From: Acidobacteriota bacterium
Lineage (GTDB): Bacteria; Acidobacteriota; Blastocatellia; Pyrinomonadales; Pyrinomonadaceae
Length of the DNA stretch: 5,897 nt
Assembly: GCA_003222935.1 (NCBI GenBank)
Contig: QHXL01000387.1
Location: 1 to 5,897, forward strand
Reading direction: 5' to 3'
Part shown: positions 1 through 5,897 of the stretch, piece after piece
How positions within the stretch are numbered: the stretch's first letter is position 1
Layout of the letters: every line of letters starts with the position of its first letter
Notes under the pieces: generated by a model
Database searches by the model: none
What the model was told of the DNA's origin: nothing
Seen by the model: the letters and a program-made list of their open reading frames with translations, nothing else
Translations under genes and position numbers: made by a program

Positions 1-563
1 CTGGAAAAAACCTCGCGAGTAAATCTGACGCCGTTAGCAATGTAGGATACCGTGGCAATGGCTGTGTCCAGATCCAGTTCACGACGAAAGTTTGAAACGA
101 CATCATGTTCTGAAAAATCCAACTTCAAATCACCTACCGTCTGATAGGGCATTTGCTTTAGCGGTCGTGCCATCATCTTTTTGCCGATTAGCTCACTCGC
201 CTCTTTATAGTGACCTTCAAAAATCAGGCGGCGCGCCTCCGGTAGCATTTGCAGCGCTTCTGGATTGCTGGGATCGTACGGTCCACCAGCAAAGAGGGTG
301 TCTTCGTTGAGTTGAATGCGCTCGCTTTTGGTTCTGCCGAATACCATTGCACCTAAACGCCCGTTGCCGACCGGTAACGCTTCAACCCATTCACTTGCCG
401 GTTGGTCGTACCAAAGCACCAGGGGTCGTCGGCTCGAAATTTCTTTGTCAACGAATAGGGCCTGGCTTATCTCGCTCGCAGGGAGCGAAGGGATCGAAGG
501 CATCGCAACCGCAGCCACTGCAGTCTGTGTCAGAAATCTGCGCCGACTAATTTTTTTTCTCAT
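1..563 (-). CDS. GH95 family glycoside hydrolase (alpha-L-fucosidase type), N-terminal part, runs off left edge
   Basis: This minus-strand reading frame is open from ATG at 563-561 to the window edge, giving 187 residues of a protein that in family GH95 is usually about 750-800 long. Residues 47-103 carry the typical GH95 N-terminal beta-sandwich signature: LVLWYDQPASEWVEALPVGN, then GRLGAMVFG, then IQLNEDTLFAGGPYDPSNPEA. Residues 142-187 (QTVGDLKLDF, RRELDLDTAIATVSY, FTREVFS) continue the same domain. The catalytic (alpha/alpha)6 barrel lies outside the window, so active-site residues cannot be checked. Residues 6-12 read SRRRFLT, a twin-arginine motif, followed by an Ala-rich stretch (14-20), so export of a folded enzyme by the Tat route is likely. 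GH95 enzymes remove terminal alpha-1,2-L-fucose (some L-galactose) from glycans such as xyloglucan. No good Shine-Dalgarno is visible before the ATG; A-rich sequence precedes it. The gene is divergent from the receptor gene. The family call is firm; the exact substrate is unknown. Confidence 0.9.
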   Translation of the reverse strand, partial: MRKKISRRRFLTQTAVAAVAMPSIPSLPASEISQALFVDKEISSRRPLVLWYDQPASEWVEALPVGNGRLGAMVFGRTKSERIQLNEDTLFAGGPYDPSNPEALQMLPEARRLIFEGHYKEASELIGKKMMARPLKQMPYQTVGDLKLDFSEHDVVSNFRRELDLDTAIATVSYIANGVRFTREVFS

Positions 564-601
564 TTTTTTCAAACCCGAACGGTGGAACGATAACCAGGCT
601 G

Positions 602-615
602 GACGCGGTCGCGTC
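602..615. promoter_or_regulatory. Perfect palindrome upstream of GH95 gene, possible operator
   Basis: GACGCG-GT-CGCGTC is a perfect inverted repeat with 6-base arms and a 2-base spacer. It lies 39-52 bases upstream of the GH95 start codon, where an operator or the end of a short leader would sit. The symmetry is seen directly; a regulatory role is inference, and no known regulator is recognised from the half-site. Confidence 0.3.
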
Positions 616-985
616 TCTGCTTTATGAGTTTGTAGAGTCGATTCCGCACACTATCAGAAGAGTGGCACATTGTACTTCACCAATAGGCTTCTCTGGCGCA
701 GTAATGCTGTGCGCTAAATTATTCTTCTCGGCCAAAAGATAAACGGCCTTCAAACTAGCCCCACGCGCTCCTCAGGTGTCGAATTCATAACTTCTCAAGT
801 TTTTTCAAAAACACACAAACCGCTCTCAATCGCGTCTCAACTGAATAAGCTCAATAAATGTGTCGGTTTCGCTAACAAACGATCATCGCATAGAGCTCTC
901 GAATTTCAGGCTCACAAAAGACTTGCTGGTTATACCTTCGCTACTGTCAGTCTCACTGTAACGGCGATTTTGACGGTCAGGTTCA

Positions 986-1023
986 GATCACGGTGACCCA
1001 AGCGCAACGCTTTGGTTCTGATC
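986..1023. promoter_or_regulatory. Nested inverted repeat in receptor upstream region, possible operator or leader hairpin
   Basis: An outer repeat GATCA (986-990) / TGATC (1019-1023) encloses an inner repeat CCAAGCG (998-1004) / CGCTTTGG (1008-1015), which pairs apart from one extra base and has a CAA loop. The core AAGCG-CAA-CGCTT is symmetric, and its AAGCG/CGCTT half-sites loosely recall LacI-family operators, though the 3-base centre is not typical of them. It lies about 165-200 bases before the receptor start, so it could be either operator DNA or a structure in a long leader. Confidence 0.3.
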
Positions 1024-1177
1024 CAATTTTCACCAGGGCCTCTTCCACTTCAAGTCGTTACCAGAGAACTTACTTCTGAAACTGAATTGATGCCGCTCAC
1101 TACTGGTTGCTGCATCGCTCTATTGATTGCCCCGGCGTAGATCCGCCGAACGTTCTTCAAAGACGAGAGGAAAGCTG

Positions 1178-1182
1178 GGAGG
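1178..1182 (+). promoter_or_regulatory. Ribosome binding site fixing the receptor start
   Basis: GGAGG lies 4 bases before ATG at 1187. It decides the start over an in-frame TTG at 1127, which would add 20 basic residues in front of an otherwise normal signal peptide. Confidence 0.8.
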
Positions 1183-3670
1183 AAATATGACAAAGAGAAC
1201 TCGCTTAATCGTGCAGATCTTAGGCAGTGGATTGTTGCTCGCTATGTCGACAATCATCGGTTTTGCACAAACCAGTGGTGAGATAAGTGGATTAGTCACC
1301 GACCCATCGGGCGCGGCTGTTACGGGTGCGAACGTAACTGTTACTAACAAGGCAACTCAGGCAACGCGCAACGTCACAACCAATAGTGAAGGGCTCTATT
1401 CGTTCCCGTCCCTGCTACCTGGTGTTTACGAATTGAAAGTCGAACAGTCTGGCTTCAAGACGGCGCGGATAGACAATATCAAGCAGGAGGTACAACAAAC
1501 GACGCGACTGGATGTGGCGATGGAAGTGGGTCAAGTCGACGAGATGGTCACAATCAATAGTACGGCCGGATTGCTCAACGCCGAAAACGGCACGATGGGC
1601 ACAGTGATCGAGAACAAAATTGTGACAGAGCTGCCGTTGAACGGCAGACAGTACTTGAATCTGGTCGCTCTCTCGCCAAACGTGAATGTGCTTGCTCCAG
1701 CGGCGGGTCAAGCGGGTGCCCGCCAAGGTGGTGAGCGCGCCCAACAGGCAATATCTGCAGGAGGACAACGCATATTCTTCGACTACTACACTCTCGACGG
1801 CGTCAACAACATGGACGTGAACTTCAATACGTATGTTGCGCTGCCCTCCATTGATGCCATTCAGGAGTTTAAGGTTCAAATCGGCGTGTATCCCGCCGAG
1901 TACGGTCACCAAAGCACCCAGGTGAATGTGCTCACCAAATCGGGAGGCAATGCCTTTCATGGCACTGCTTTCGAATTTCACCGCAACGACAAACTTGATG
2001 CGAAGCAGTATCAGTTTACAAGTGCTCGGGCCAAGAACCCGTTCAAATGGAATGATTATGGTTTTGAACTGGATGGCCCAATCTACCTGCCACGCTTTGG
2101 CGAAGGTGGACCAGCCGTGTGGAGTGGTAAAAACAAACTATTCTTCATGACAAATTATGAAGCCCTCCGCCGGCGACAGAGCGTCTTGAATACTTTCACC
2201 GTCCCAACTACAAAGATGTTTGGCGGCGATTTCAGCGAGTTGCTTCCCTCTACCATCATCTATGATCCGAATACAGGTCTGCCCTTCCAGGGGAACATAA
2301 TTCCGACCACCCGGTTGGATCCAGTCTCGCTGAAGTTTTTGAAATATTACAATTCCTCGAATGTGCTCGGAACGAACAATTTCGCGCAGACTAGTTCCCA
2401 ACCATTGAACCGAGACGCCTTTGTAATAAGAATCGACTTCAACGAGTCTTCGAAGTCTCAGTGGATGGGACGATATAACTGGGGCGACGAAGACACATCC
2501 ACACAAGGTCTAAATCTTGCCGGAACGAAGGTCTTAACTCACTACAAACAGTGGGCTGTATCCAACACGCGGACTCTCAGCTCCGCCGTCGTCAACGAAG
2601 CGCGGTTTGGCTATACAAGTTTCTTCAATTCTCTTGGGACGTTGAGCGCCGGAAATTTGGATGTTGTTGCCGACATCGGTATACCGGGCCAGAAGTCTGG
2701 GGATCCGATCACGTGGGGAATTCCGAACGTAGCTTTTAACGGTGGTGGCTTCACTGGAATCGGTGACGCTAACGACGGTCCCTTTGCAATCGACAACAAC
2801 ACCATGCAGTTCGTGAATAAATTGTCCTGGATCCACGGTACTCATACTTTCGGATTCGGGGGCGAGTACAACCGGCAGAATTACAACCAGCTAGGCAACC
2901 AGTTTTCACGCGGAGTCTTTACCTTCCAGGCAACTGCAACAAGGGATCCGATCACTGGTAACGGTGGCTTTTCCTTCGCAGAATTCCTACTGGGCAAACT
3001 CTTTGTCTCCACAAATGCAGCAGCAGTTGCCGACGCTAAATTCAAGCGCGACGTCTTTCATGCGTTTATCGACGATACCTGGAAGGTCACTCCGAAGCTG
3101 ACCCTGTCCATGGGATTGCGTTATGAATTAACGCCGCCTTTTACCAATACGTTGGGTGATTATTTCACCGTAGAAATACCTAAGATCGACTTTACTCCTA
3201 ACCAGCCGCAAGCCAATTGGCCGTTCTTTGTACGCCAGCGCGATGGCTGTACTGATCCGTACGAGGGCCTGGCCATCCGTTGGACCAGTACCAAGGCAGT
3301 TTGCGCCGGAAGCTTGAACAACAATCTTAGGGAAACCAAGTTCCTGAACTTCGCCCCCCGAATTGGGGTTGCCTACGCGTTTGATGATAAGACAGTAATC
3401 CGTGGCGGGTTTGGCGTTTTCTACATGGAGGATATCGCAAACGCTGAGTACTTTGACATGGCCCGCAATATCGCTGCCCGTGTGGATCTGACTACGACTC
3501 CGGCGCTTCCGATAACCTGGCAGAATGCTATTCCCGGTGGCAGCGGAACGGTTGTTCAAGTGCCACCTCCATTTGCATGGGCGGCAGCCTACGATCACAC
3601 CACTCCCCGCACTATGCAGTTATTGTTGAATGTCCAAAGGCAGCTAAGTGCCAACTGGGTTTTGGAGTTC

Positions 3671-3683
3671 GGTTACCTCGGAT

Positions 3684-3690
<7 letters not shown>
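3671..3690 (+). other. Frameshift / short deletion site in the receptor gene
   Basis: Coding homology leaves the first frame after codons for GYLG (3671-3682) and resumes in the +1 frame at TTC CAA AAC (3684-3692, FQN of FQNINQAAPGP). Only base 3683 lies between. In related receptors, as I recall them, this position holds several more residues (often a Ser/Gly/His-rich stretch) between GYxG and the NINQ motif. A deletion of 3n+2 bases would explain both the shift and the missing residues; a single-base insertion would explain only the shift. Confidence 0.75.
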
Positions 3691-5877
<2,187 letters not shown>

Positions 5878-5889
5878 CGTGATCTCACG
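5878..5889. repeat. Short palindrome directly after the esterase stop
   Basis: CGTGA-TC-TCACG is a perfect 5-base inverted repeat starting immediately after the TAA. With only a 2-base centre and the window ending 8 bases later, it cannot be judged as a terminator stem; no T-run is visible. Confidence 0.2.
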
Positions 5890-5897
5890 AGGGCGCG

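Larger units (their letters stand above)
564..1186. other. Divergent intergenic region, no gene seen
   Basis: These 623 bases separate the start codons of the GH95 gene (minus) and the TonB-dependent receptor (plus), and should hold both promoters. I see no ORF with plausible protein features on either strand, and no tRNA or rRNA. No sigma-70-like -35/-10 pair stands out with correct spacing, so no promoter is called. Visible structure includes palindromes at 602-615 and 799-812, a GC-rich inverted repeat at 696-714 (GCGCA/TGCGC, 9-base spacer), a hairpin-like repeat at 986-1023, and four CTCAA words between 794 and 854. The length is generous for a simple divergent promoter and leaves room for a long 5' leader on the receptor mRNA. 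Confidence 0.7.

Noticed and set aside
92..627. Plus-strand ORFs of 67-103 codons at 92-310, 316-627 and 347-550
   Set aside because: They mostly lie antisense to the GH95 coding frame, which has clear family motifs; their translations show no domain or signal and no ribosome binding site.
1127..1186. TTG at 1127 as receptor start
   Set aside because: It adds a basic 20-residue extension before a complete signal peptide, and GGAGG stands before the ATG at 1187.
564..1186. Sigma-70 promoters in the divergent region
   Set aside because: Several TTG-type and TA-rich words exist (such as TTGACG at 969 and a TACAAT on the minus strand near 669-674), but none forms a -35/-10 pair with 16-18 base spacing that I would defend.
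1415..1981. Antisense ORF of 188 codons inside the receptor gene
   Set aside because: The translation is rich in His, Arg and Leu with no recognisable domain, and the opposite strand encodes conserved plug sequence.
2138..3598. Other antisense ORFs at 2138-2506, 2534-2845 and 3128-3598
   Set aside because: All are shadows of the receptor barrel coding sequence without supporting start signals.
3648..3683. Independent start of the receptor C-terminal part at GTG 3648
   Set aside because: The bases 3648-3682 still encode conserved receptor sequence in the first frame, and no ribosome binding site precedes the GTG.

Overview
The window looks like chromosomal DNA from an acidobacterium (Acidobacteriota) or close relative. 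The main reason is the large Oar-type TonB-dependent receptor with an N-terminal carboxypeptidase-regulatory-like domain and the plug signature ELPLNGRQYLNL, a family greatly expanded in that phylum, with no SusD-type partner gene visible. The base composition is roughly balanced. All of this is inferred by eye, without a database search.

Layout. Positions 1-563 (minus strand) hold the first 187 codons of a family GH95 glycoside hydrolase (alpha-L-fucosidase type) with a twin-arginine signal peptide; the gene runs off the left edge. A 623-base divergent intergenic region (564-1186) holds no convincing gene but contains several inverted repeats that could be operators or leader structures. From 1187 to 4574 (plus strand) lies one TonB-dependent receptor gene, broken by a frameshift near 3683 into an 847-codon 5' ORF and an out-of-frame 3' part that encodes the last barrel strands. 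A 115-base spacer follows, and 91 bases of it (4580-4670) can fold into one long hairpin with a 17-pair closing helix. From 4690 to 5877 (plus strand) lies a complete secreted alpha/beta-hydrolase of the esterase D/CE1 type with an N-terminal beta-sandwich domain, preceded by a strong ribosome binding site. The last 20 bases are too short to interpret.

How the genes may work together. An exported fucosidase-type hydrolase, an outer-membrane receptor for large ligands and a secreted carbohydrate-esterase-like enzyme side by side suggest a small polysaccharide-use locus, for example for decorated plant cell-wall hemicellulose. The substrate is an inference. The break in the receptor means the transport step may be lost in this strain, unless the frameshift is an assembly error.

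The two observations most worth following up are the receptor frameshift, which seems to coincide with a short in-gene deletion, and the long hairpin between the receptor and the esterase. I found no clear evidence of a wholly new system.
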